Assembly (NCBI GenBank): GCA_034440635.1 | Contig: JAOTON010000046.1 | Coordinates: 806,001 to 870,000 of the forward strand | Length of the DNA stretch: 64,000 nt | Reading direction: 5' to 3' | Source of the DNA: Lepas anatifera | Lineage: Eukaryota; Arthropoda; Thecostraca; Lepadidae | Part shown: positions 12,301-24,300 of the stretch, in pieces | Numbering within the stretch: the stretch's first letter is position 1 | How the letters are laid out: every line of letters starts with the position of its first letter | Position numbers and translations under genes: made by a program | The notes under the pieces: model-generated | Told to the model about the DNA's origin: nothing | The model's input: the letters and a program-made list of their open reading frames with translations, nothing else | Database searches by the model: none

Positions 12301-15300
12301 AAGCTGCGTGGCTGCCAAGTCATCGCTTTAAACGAGGAACTGCTGTCAGTTATAGCGGTTTCAGGGTGCTTGAAAACACGTGTCATCTCTTTGCGCCTCA
12401 AAACCTGTACCTTTAACTTCCGAAATTATTAGTTTGGTTGAAATTTGCATAAACGCCCCTTACCGTACCTAGCCAGATTCAGTAATGTTTTTGACACGAG
12501 GACAACAATCTTAAAACCAATAATTATTTGTCAAAATCTGTATATTTTTAGCCTGAACCACTTGGAAAACACAATATTATAAATTTAACACTTGAAGTCT
12601 TGCTTTTTTGACGTGTTTCTGCTCTGTTTTTTTTAATCACCCGTTAATGCACTAAACTATCCCTTTAATACCCAAGTTAGTACCCGTTTTCCCCTTTTTG
12701 CCTCGAACAACAGGGGCCTAGATTTATGAAAATGATTTGGGGGTGTCCACATTTGAACCATTGTCAATAACCACCATAATAAAAGGCGATACCATATTCT
12801 AAAATGTGTTTTAGTATTTCACAGCTCTATTGATGAGCGCGAAACCAATTTAAAATCATTGAAATGAAAAGTACGAAAATTTAAAGGTTCTTAAACACTA
12901 CTTCAACGTTTCATGGGGGGTTGCCCGAGCACCCCAAAGATATTTGCTGTACCGCCTGGGGATATTTCTTTAGGACCCTTGACCCCCTCGGGTTTTCACG
13001 AATGATTCCGAGCCAGGTTTAATGAGACGCTCGGCGCTTTGTATGCATCAAGGGAAATCAGCTTGACAACTTGGGCCAACAATTTGCATCGGGTCAGGTC
13101 AACGAGTTATGACGTCATTTCTAAACCCATGTAAGACAGTTCTGTTCTTCAAAAACGAGGCTGACAAAAACAGGGTGTGACTTGGCTTTTAGAAGAGCTG
13201 GGTCAAGTTTCTAAACATCATTCAAAAGCTCATGAAACGTCAAATATCCACGCTGTCGTCCAATTTAAGGTCAGACCAATGCCAAGGTCACCAGATGTTA
13301 CGGTTTTCGATTTTTTGTCTCTTCCTCTCGAACGAAACAAGGTGCAGTCCTAAATTTGGTATAATTTTGTTCAGCATGACCCAAAGGATTCGAATATTAT
13401 GCAAAATGACCTTGAAAGGTCATTCCTCTCGAACGAAACAAGGTGCAGTCCTAAATTTGGTATAATTTTGTTCAGCATGACCAGGATTCGAATATTATGC
13501 AAAATAACCTTGAAAGGTCACCTTGAACTAAGGCCAAAGTCATAATGTGACATGGTCCTAAAGTGAAGAATGTGCCATAAATCCCAAAACGGGTCAAATT
13601 CAACCTCTATTATGCAATGTTCAGAATTCGTTGTCATGCATTTTTCGAGCCAAGGTTCAACATGTCACATATGCGACAGGTTCTCCGGGACCTGCCCACT
13701 TCTATGTATCAAATAAAAAGGCCTGCCCGCTCTTCGATTATATTTTCAACCGAGGTTCAAGTAGCCTGCTGGTGAGGCCGAAAAATCTAAAAAATGTACG
13801 TTTTCTACTTAAAATATTGAATTTCGGGACGTTGTCATGTGACATTACAAGGTCATGCCGCAATTCATTTGACCCTTTGCCTTGCGTCAATACGAACACA
13901 TTGACGACTTTTGTTTTGTTTTAGGTTCCATGGTTTCCGAGATATAAGGGATTCTAAATGTGTCTAAATGTGACCCATTTAGCCCCCCTGTGACTTAACG
14001 GGTCAACGGAAATTGTTCAAACTCGGCTTCAAAGTAGAAAACGGTATGTTTCTTTCAGCGCCGTTTCAATTTTGGCCGTATTACTCCCAGTTTCCGAGAT
14101 CATAGGGGGGGGTCGATTGAACCCTCAGGCGGTGGTGTGTACGGAGAGCCCAGGCGGTGCTGGGTTAAGAATCGGATTGTTATGCTGTGTGTGACACAAT
14201 CGAACTGTGCCTAGCCATGTCTCGGTTCAGAATGTGGTTTGCGCCTGCGGCGGTGGTGACCTGCCGGGCAAGTCTGACCTCCAGGCGTTGGCACCTCCAC
14301 CGCTGAGAAAGGTCACGGCGCAGGCGCGAAATCACTAGAACGGTCGAGGACCTCCGTCCCTTGTCATCCTCAGTGCACGTCCTCTACTCAAACATGCCAA
14401 AGGACATCACCAGCGGGGCTGGATTATGTCAGCGAAATGTAGGACACGGGGAGCAGCATGCTGGCAGCTTTATTTTTGTGATGCATCTCGGTTTGAACAA
14501 TCAACCCGCGCTTTTGCATTGCGTCCGTCTTGCCACATGGTGCGGAGTTGGTGTTAGACCTCCTCCACTTCCAAGTGGGCCGGTTGGCCTAGTGACTCGA
14601 TTGCTAGTCTCCAGATTGGGATGACGTGTGTTGACGTAAGTTCAATCCCCACGGCGGGAAACCAACCGCCTTTCGTGTCCAATCTGGCCCGGTGGAGAGA
14701 ATCCTCAAGCACCCACGCCAGTACTTCCTGTGATTGGGCAAGTGTGCCGGTTGGTAGTGACCCTAATAACAAATCAAGCTTGCCAGGGTTAAAGACGCAC
14801 CGTGGTAGAATCCAACACCATCATTTTCTTGGAGAATCAGCATAGTTTAAACTTCCTCCATATAAGGAACGACATATGTTGGAAGGAAATGAGAACAGAA
14901 ATAACATTTTTCTGTACCGCTGCCATCCTGCGCTATAGTTTTTTTACCATAGATCCAACGAAAACCATAAGTTGGAAGAAAACATCTTATAGGACAATCA
15001 GAATCTCCGAAAGCTGAAAGGAAAAAAGGAAAACCTCATCACCCAGGCCTGAGGGTTTCTTATACAAAATTTATCTTATCGTCTGGCTGGGTGAGGGTGG
15101 TAGGGGGGAGGAGGGAGGGGGGGGCAAGTATGCTGTCGGCCCGGTCTTGGATTAGCCCTTGTCCTTATTTTGGGATCTACCAGAGATTGACGACAAGTAT
15201 AACTAGATGACCCAACGGTTGGTGTGCCGTTAAGACCAAGTAACCAGCTGAAAGTAATCGCTGAAGCAAATCCCCTGCCGTCTTGTCTTTTTAACGCGCC

Positions 15301-18300
15301 CCGCTGGGGAGGGGGCGTAATTCCCCCCACCTGGTTTTCCCCAGATAACGCAGAAACGAAGAGACGCAGAACAACAAACTTGCAGTACCTTACCCCTGAT
15401 CAATTCTACGCATCTGACCAATTTTTAAAGGTCAGGTCAAGGATCTATATAAGATCAAGTGACCCGACCTCAAAACCCAAAATCATGAGTTTGAAACGGT
15501 GCCGAAGGAAACATCTGTCAACTGATCAGTTTGAAACTTTCACCATATGATAAGGTCATTAGGGTCTACAAAACTGTTGTCTCGGAATGTTGATATTGTT
15601 GACCTAAGGTGGGGTTAATTTTTTTGATCACCCAATTTTAAGTCTATGGTGAAAAACAAAAAGAGCTCGTTTTCAGTAAAACTGCACAGATAAACTTGAT
15701 AATCCTCAAAACGTGTATTCTTACCACAATCTTGACCTTTAAGTTGAGTTTTTGACCATCTGACCTCTCAAAGGTCATGTGAGGCCACAGGAACATACAG
15801 TGATTATTTTGTCAATAAATTCTAACTGAATTGAGAGAAAGCTTCCATTTGGCTTGCATTGTGCTTATCTTGTTATATGCAACATAACCATACCAGGTTA
15901 TCCTTTGACCTTGGCCTAGCTCGATGTCAAGTCATTTTCACCATTTGACCTAGCAAAGGTCATATTATACATCATTCGATTTTCCACGATGAGAGGAATC
16001 AAATGATCATACATATCTTCTCTCCCTTCCCTAAAAAAAAAATAGGGAGGAAACCCCCCCCCCCCTTTTTTAAAACCAAAAAACCCTCCCCTACCCAAAT
16101 CAAAATAAAAATAAAAAAAAAAAAAAAAAATAAATTTTTCTTCTCTTCCAAAAAACCTTTAAAAAACTTACATATAATTTAAACTTAAAAAAAAAAAAAT
16201 GAAGGGGGGGGAAAAAAACCGAGTCGTGTCATGCCAGGGACCCCAGCGGGCGCGTATTAACATTTATACATCCTTCTTAGACAAAACCTCGCTAGACGTG
16301 AGGAGCGATACCATTTTAAGGAGTGGATTTATGCTGATCGACGAGCCTCATTAAAAGGTGGGGATATTTTGGATAAGTCAGCAGCTACCTCCCAGTTGCC
16401 CGACTGCGCCAGTTCCAGCGGTGACAGTTCCGGAGAGCGCTGCGTCACCACTGCTGCTGGACCGCTGAGTCCGTCTCGTGACGGCTGGCTTCTCAGCCTA
16501 TCGCTGTGAAGATTGCGGGCTGGGAGTTCCAGGACCATCGGCTCGGCAGGGTGCCGCAGACATCTGCCGATCTCTCAGTGTCGACCTCCAAACCACAGCG
16601 AAGGAGGCGGCCGTGCAGTCAGACCAGCGCTCGGCTCGGTCTGCCACGCCAACACTGAGACCGCCCAGTGACGCTCGCCGGGCTCTCTGCGGCGGCGTAG
16701 GTGTGCCCATGTGGCTGGCCGATCCGGACCCCCGCTCACTCTCACGTTAGACGGGGTGTACAGTGAGAACACTTGAACCTCGGCACTAGTAGCCTGGGTT
16801 ATTGGAATGGTAAGAAGGTGTGAAACTTTACATGGTTAAAGCGAGCTCTAGCGCAAACGGTGGTCCGAAGTAGATACACATTTATTTATATTTTGAAATA
16901 CTTCGTGTTCTCGCATGCGATAGTTTTACGGTATCAGTAAACGAGTTTATCGATACCATTTTCTTATACATGCCCTGCATTTTTGTTTGTTTTTATAATG
17001 GGCTACCCTTGATCATTACCGAAGCATGGTCTTTGTTTCGGTTTGCTGTCTCTATTAGGCGCGCGTCACACGTGTATGTAAATGAAGACCGTCAAAATGT
17101 TAGGACAGAACCGTTTCAGCATAATAATCTCTGTAAAAGACATGAGATGAATGTATTAACGAAAAATAAAATATCTCCACTTACAGCGAACTAATGCACT
17201 TCCAGTCCGAGGACTTCTCCTTCCTATCATCACCTGTATGCCGTGTTCACTCTCAGTGTGTTCCATCAAGCTCCGTATTGAGTGGAGGGAAAGTTCGAAG
17301 TAGCATACGATCTTACCCTTCTTAACGCGCTCACTTCTCTTACATATGTCTCGCATTTTTATGATGGGCTAGCCTAGATAATTATCCAAGCACATAGTCT
17401 TCGTTTCAGCTCGCTACCTTGATCAGGCATGCGTCACAAGCCAAAACGAGTACAAAGTCAAGTGCGTACTGGTACCAGAGTGGTTCGGTAAGGGTGCGGA
17501 GGCTAGGGTAAGCACATGCGCTCCTTTTTGCACCGGGTAGATAAGCCAGAGACGATAAAGGGTTTGCCAGACAGGTGTCGCACTATGATTTTATTCTTCT
17601 ACAGATGTTAAGGAAAAATGCCTGCGGTGTTCATTTTTCCCCAGATGAAATTCCCATTGCTCTCGGAGATAACGCTCGACCACTCCTGCCTTAACCCTCT
17701 CTCCAGCGAGAATGGTGAGGGGGTGGGGGTTGGCTTAGCACCCTCTCGAGTAGATACGAATACCCGCGCCCTCCCCTCGAGAAAATTCATATTATTTATA
17801 GACACTCATGCCTCTTCCAGAAAGCTATTAAATACAGGTCTCACCAGGTATTGACCTTTTGAAAAGAAATGACTTAAAAATACACATTGTCCTCAATGTT
17901 GTGGACGTTACTACGCCTTTGCTTCAGACAACCACGTGATGGGCTTTTCTGCCATCACTCCACCGTCACTGCCCATGGGTCCACTATGACCTGCCCCTTG
18001 ACGAGACCAAGTTCGCCGCTGAGGGCCAGCAGTTAGTTTCGGCGTCACTGGGGGGACAGCGGTCCTGCACTCTGCCCCGGCGCCTGGTCCAGTTGGACGC
18101 TCCGTGGCCGCCGGTACACACCAGCGGGCTGGAGTTTGGTCGGACCTGCCGCGGCGCCAGCCCTGTGTTTGCGTGCGATAGGGTGGCTGTTATCGACGGC
18201 CGAGGAGCGCGCTGGCAGATACCTCAGTCCCGCAGGCCCGCGGCGGCAGAAGCGCGCCTTAGAGCGTGCCGAGTCTGCCGGTCTGCCGTGTGTCGGCGGT

Positions 18301-21300
18301 GGAGCTCAACTCAGGCGCGACTAGAACTGTGGGTCCGCTCTCAGGGACTGACTGACATTGTCGAGGGGGACTGAAACAGAGGCTCTGCTCTCGGAAACTG
18401 ACACGGTTGGCTGCTGGGGCATGGTCTGACGTGGGCGTGGGTCAGCAGGGTCGGGCCAGAGCCCTCTCACCACCTCGGGAGCCACGGTATTTACTAGCCC
18501 GGTCAGCCCCTGACGATAGGAAGCACCGGGCGATAGACATCTATCGCACGCTCAGTGTTCGGACAGGGACAGGCGAAACAGAAACAGGACTCGTGAGATG
18601 GGGAATAGAACTAGACTTGGGTGGCAGGCTCTCGGTTCTGGCAGACAGATCCGGGGTGGGCGGCCCCCACCCGTACTTAGGTCCGTGGGGAGCACCTCTC
18701 CCCCTTTGGACGCCGGGCACCCGTGTCCGGTACCGAAGACGCCCTAAACGCCTTTTAAATACATGAACTTTTAAACATGAACGTGAGGCCCCGGTGCTGT
18801 TGGTGAGCGTTGGGTCCGGCCCGCTGCTGAGATGCGGGCGTGCTGTCCGGCTTGGGTCGGTTCCCCGGACGCTCCGGCGTAGGTTTACCCGACGTACAGG
18901 TCGGCTGGCAACTGACTGGTGGGGGTGACCTGGCGGGGGGCGTCGTGTTTGTGGGACGTTAATTTGGTTTTAATTAACTCCATGGGGGTTGTGTTCGGGT
19001 GGTGGGGTCGGGGTCTGTGAGTCCCTTGTGCTTTGTCCCGCCTAGAAATTAAAAAGTGAGGTACAGGTACCTTACAGTTGCCCCGACGGAAGCGCCTTGT
19101 TTTTTGTTCATCGTCTCCCCCTCCCCCATCTACCAGCAGCCGGCCTCCTTTCGACTGTATGGCTGCCCTTCTCCAGAGAGCGGCGCCCGTTGTACTAAAT
19201 TTGCTCCGGTACCTCTCGGTAAGACTTTTAACGCCGCCTAAAAAGCACCAACAAAGTGCATCGGGGGCGTCCCCCTGAATGTACAAAAAAGACGCCACTT
19301 CCCATTACTGAAATCCTAGACCCATTACTTATTCTAACAGATGATTCTTCCAAATTGCTTTATTTTTTTACCACTATTTATACCGGTATTAAGTTTATAG
19401 ACAAAGGTGGGAACGAATTCCCTGCGAACGACCGGGAAAAGTGGCAATTTTTACCAGTCATTTGGGATGGTGAAGTTTGGCAACTCCCTCATATTGAATG
19501 AAACACATATAGCCTTAGTAGCTGACGTGCTCTAAAACCAATCATTTTGAATGAATCCTGCATCCTTGCCGTTTTTTTGTTACGTTTTGGAATTAGAGGT
19601 CCTCACTTTTACTTATGAATGTGGCGGACTAAGGAATTCAGGTGTATATATTAACGTGCTTTGTCAGGGGTTTCTCCACATATTTTTTTCGTTTTGCCAA
19701 GGAACCCGTAGCGCGACATTTATTTATTTTTCTTATTTTAAGTTTTTTTGTGAAATTATTTCTTTGTCTAGCCAAGTCACTTACAACCCGTCCTCATTGT
19801 AGATATGGCATCGTAGAGATCGCAAAAACCTTGCAACTTCCCTGTCTTCTGGCAAACTTTTATGTAAGCAACGTGGTATCGCACGAGAAGGCTACCCGTT
19901 CTCAGACTGCCTTTTGGTGCAGTGACATATTATCATGTCCATCGAATGCGGAGACCTTCATCCTCTCCAAGCTAGAGCACCCTCTCCAAGGTAGAATACT
20001 TCTCCAAGGTAGAGTGCCCTCTCCCAGTGAGGCGCCGCTCCGACAGGGGGTTTGGGCCGTGTTCCACCGGGCGGGGGAGCCGCGCCGTCGCGTGTCGTGC
20101 CGCAGTAGCCGGTGACTAACGGCCGACTAGCTCAAACGCCGCCGATACTATACAGCCGACCGGCAAGTGCTATGTCAGGTTCGAAAAAGCCGAAACATTG
20201 ATAGCACTGCAGGAAAAGTTGGCGGTCACCGGGTCTGTCGCGCTGCGGAGCGGTCAACGGGCGAACTCGGCACTGGCGCGGCGGGGCCCCGCACAGCCCC
20301 TGTCGCAAACTGGCGACCATTAAATATGCATGCGGCCGACAGGCTTTTTGCGCTCCAACGTTACTCTTAATGATGATGACCGGAAAACATCGGGGAAGAT
20401 ACCAGAGGTCGTATGGCCGGACTTGCGTTGGTTTATGACCTCGCTATGACTGGCATTAATGGTAATACTTTTGCGACTTCATCAGACTTGCCAACTCAGT
20501 CATCAAAAAACTTGTCGTGAACTCCCTTGGATTCAGTTTTGTACTTTATGTGACCAATGGCCGCAGACCCCACTTACCTCAGTAGGGTTAAATTCAAGCT
20601 GTTTGTATAACTGATCAATGGCCAAAATACGTTTGGTATACGAATAAACTTAGCAAACGAAGTTAATGGTGCATATTTCGAATTTGAATTCAGCTTCAAT
20701 TATCAATGAGCGTCGTCTCAGTTCAGGCCAAAATCGGAAAAAAACGTTGCGCATCTATTCACTCATTTGGATTTTCCCTGATTTTCCTCTGAGCTGGGTT
20801 GGAGGGGAAATGCACTCATCTGCAATAGGTCAAACGTTAAACGCCCAGCTACTGGGAGCCAAACGAGAGTAGCTTGGAAAGAGGTGTGACACGCTGCTTC
20901 CAGTCTGATCTCGACGTGCCACGTGTACATTTGCTCGGAGGCCATCTCAAGATCAGATCACTGACCTTTCGCGACCCTCACCAACCTCCTCAACTTGTAA
21001 CATATGCCAAGTGGGAAATAAAGGCGCTGAATTTGAATATTGGACTATTGACGCAAAATATCTAACGCGGGAGCGGAGAATACTTCGTGGCAGTATGTGC
21101 CACCTTCCAAAAGTGGGTCACTTATATTTTCTACAAAGAAACTGTATTTGCAACGCGAATGCAATGATGACTTGTCACGCCAGGGCCCTCAAAGCTCTCC
21201 CCAAAGTTCATTTTCCTAAATTGTAGAACTTTGTCTAGCATTTCTTATTTCAGGTCTCTTACCGTCGTCCTGGTTGACGATACAATTACCATGCAGTTGG

Positions 21301-24300
21301 GGTTGGGGATTTCTGCTTAGTTTGACAGGGACCTCGGTGACAAACTCATTAGGTCGTGACCTGAAAATGGGATGTACGTACAACGACAGCAACGGTAAAT
21401 ACAACCTTGCACGCCCAGCCGGAAAAGCTGCTCTTCAAGCCAAACCGTGCACGCCCAACCGGCAAAGCCGCTCTTCAAGCCAAACCGTGCACGCCCAACC
21501 GGCAAAGCTGCTCTTCAAGCCAAACCGTGCACGCCCAACCGGCAAAGCGGCTCTTCAAGCCAAACCGTGCACGCCCAACCGGCAAAGCTGCTCTTCAAGC
21601 CAAACCGTGCACGCCCAACCGGCAAAGCTGCTCTTCAAGCCAAACCGTGCACGCCCAGCCGGCAAAGCCGCTATTCAACCCAAACCGTGCACGCCCAACT
21701 GGCAAGGCTGCTCTTCGAACCAAACCGTGCACGCCCAACCGGCAAAGCGGCTCTTCAAGCCAAACCGTGCACGCCCAACCGGCAAAGCTGGTCTTCAAGC
21801 CAAACCGTGCACGCCCAACCGGCAAAGCTGCTCTTCAAGCCAAACCGTGCACGCCCAACCGGCAAAGCTGCTCTTCAAGCCAAACCGTGCACGCCCAACC
21901 GTCAAAGCTGCTCTTCAAGCCAAACCGTGCACGCCCAACCAGCAAAGCTGCTCTTCAAGCCAAACTTTTGTCGGTGACGGCGTCAACAATATAAAGTGTG
22001 CCGAATATAATGTACGACCAATTACATTTTCCAATAATAATTTCAATAGGAAGCGGGTGTCTCACAAACAATTCACTAATATTTCCCGAGAAATCACAAT
22101 AGTTCAAATTCATCAATTATTCATAAAATCAGGATATTTTGTCGAGTTCAAAACGTGCGCCCAGTATTTGTCGGAAAATTACGTGCCGTTGGTCCGCTGG
22201 TGCCACTGGGGATGGGACGGATTCAGAGTCATCAGACTGGCACGTGGACTGGCTGAGTGATTGCATCACGGGACAGTGCTATGCCTCCTTGGTGGCGCAG
22301 ATGGGAAGGGCGCTGGTCTGGGGTGAACTCATGTTTTCTCACTGGTTCCAGGTACAGTCCCGTACATTTTGGTGCTGTGGAACAGCAAACAGACCTGTGC
22401 CGCTTCGTCTAACCATTTTCCGGGCCCGCACTGCTTTCATTACAAGCATTCCTAAGTTAGAGAACTTCCAGAACTTGACATCTCCGCTTCATTAAACTCG
22501 ATGAGAGTTTCTTGGAAACCAGAGTGTGATTGTGTGGATGAAATGCACCGAGCTGGGGCTTCAGTTGGAATCTCGTCTCAGTAGCGAAGCAATTTCAGCC
22601 CTTCCGCGAAGTGATGTGCAGGACGCCTACCTAATGCAGGGAGTTGTAGCTGCTGGCGGAGGCCGTGCTGGCCGGCGCGACGGACCCGGTCACCCGGGCT
22701 GCACGGACCGGTGCCCTCAGGTGGCCCGCTAGGTGCCGACCTGTACAGCACACGGAATCTGAGCGGCCCGGACCGCTGACACCGGTGTGCAGGGTCCGGA
22801 TAGGATCGGATCGGAACTTGTTTCTCCGGTCCGATCTGGTCAGCACCTGTACGGATCGGAACTGATCCTACAGAGCAGGGGCGTGGAGCTGATCTTTCAG
22901 GGGCGGGAGGGGGAGCATGAGAAAGGTCAGGTATGTGGGGCCTAGTTCTAATATACTGAAAAGCTGACTAGATCCGTCGAGTTCCGAGCTAATGAACAAT
23001 TGGGAAACAACTGACCACATGCATGAAGAGAACGAAGGTTTCACCATCATTGGGGCACACCAAATCTGCCATGTTAGGTGAAACCACGTATGTCCCATAC
23101 GTTTTGCATGGGACATACGTGGTTTCACCTTTGCACGACAGAAATATCGAACGTTCCGTTGCGTTACAAGTTTGGAATGTGTTTCGGATTGTATGTTATG
23201 GACTTCTACGCAAAAAAAACAGGGAACCAGGAAGACGAACTATTTTTTCGGCTCTAGAATTAACGAAGTGAAATTTTCGTCTCCAAATATTTTTTTCGCC
23301 TTTTTTGGAAGAGTCTCTGCTGAAAATTCCACGAAGGGCACTATATAGCCTCTAGCCCTTTAACCTGTGTAGTACACGTACTGAACATCAGAGGTTGGGT
23401 CCAGTGGCGGATCTAGGACAAAATTTTTAGGGGGGCTAGGGGCACTAGCCTCCCCGCCATTCCCTCAGAACAGCGTTCGGCTATGCATTAACTATAAGCA
23501 CTCTGACATTTCAGGGGGGCCTTAAGCCCCTTAGCCCCCTTTGTCCGCCACGTTAACCCAATCGTCCAGGGTTGAAGCTGACAGTGATCTTCCAACGGAC
23601 TAAATTCATCCTGTCAAGGCTTCGATTTTTCAAGGACGGAACCGTGAGGCATCAGATCACCAACCCACTTTCCAACAAGATTCCGAAGTTTCATGTGTTA
23701 TATAAACTCAGCTTGGACCATTGATCGGGAAGTAGTTCGAACACCCCCATCAGCACGAAGTGGAAAACCTCGCCGTCGGCTGAGCTACAGATTGGACACA
23801 TTGGGTCTGTTCCAGCGCTTCCTCAGAAAAAGAGAGTGGCTTAGAGCACGTCAGAGTGTTTATAGACTGTCAGACCTGTCAGGCAATCTGTCAGACCAAA
23901 TGCAAAAATCGGTGTCCACTGGAAGATGCTCGGAGGAGATATCAGCTGTTAACGACTGATCATCGCCAATATGGCGGGTGTAGCGAAGCTGAGGAATTAT
24001 TGAAATTTGACTTAAGCCTCCCGTGCTCATTCTATGCACTTTAGCGGAGTCGGCTAACGGAAAAAACAGCGGAATCAAAACCACAAGCTATCCACAAACG
24101 TCCGTTGCCCACTATTTGTTTTGGCTTGTTTGAAAGCCGTGCGCCAGAATTGTGCTCATCAATCTTCTTTGAAGAAAACATCATTCGTTTGAAAGGACAT
24201 TGGAGGTTTGAGATGAACTTGAGTTAGCTGTGAGGAAGTTTGAGGAGGAGCTGGAACATGCGAGAGCAGGTTGGAGGAGCTTAGATGAGGCTGGAGGCGC

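Noticed and set aside
18885..19298. 137-residue frame on the - strand
   Set aside because: It has no recognisable domain, a composition that follows GC content, and no exon-like boundaries.
21274..22260. Open frame of 328 residues on the + strand
   Set aside because: It runs through the 40-bp array, which is open in all + frames, and its ends show no protein similarity.
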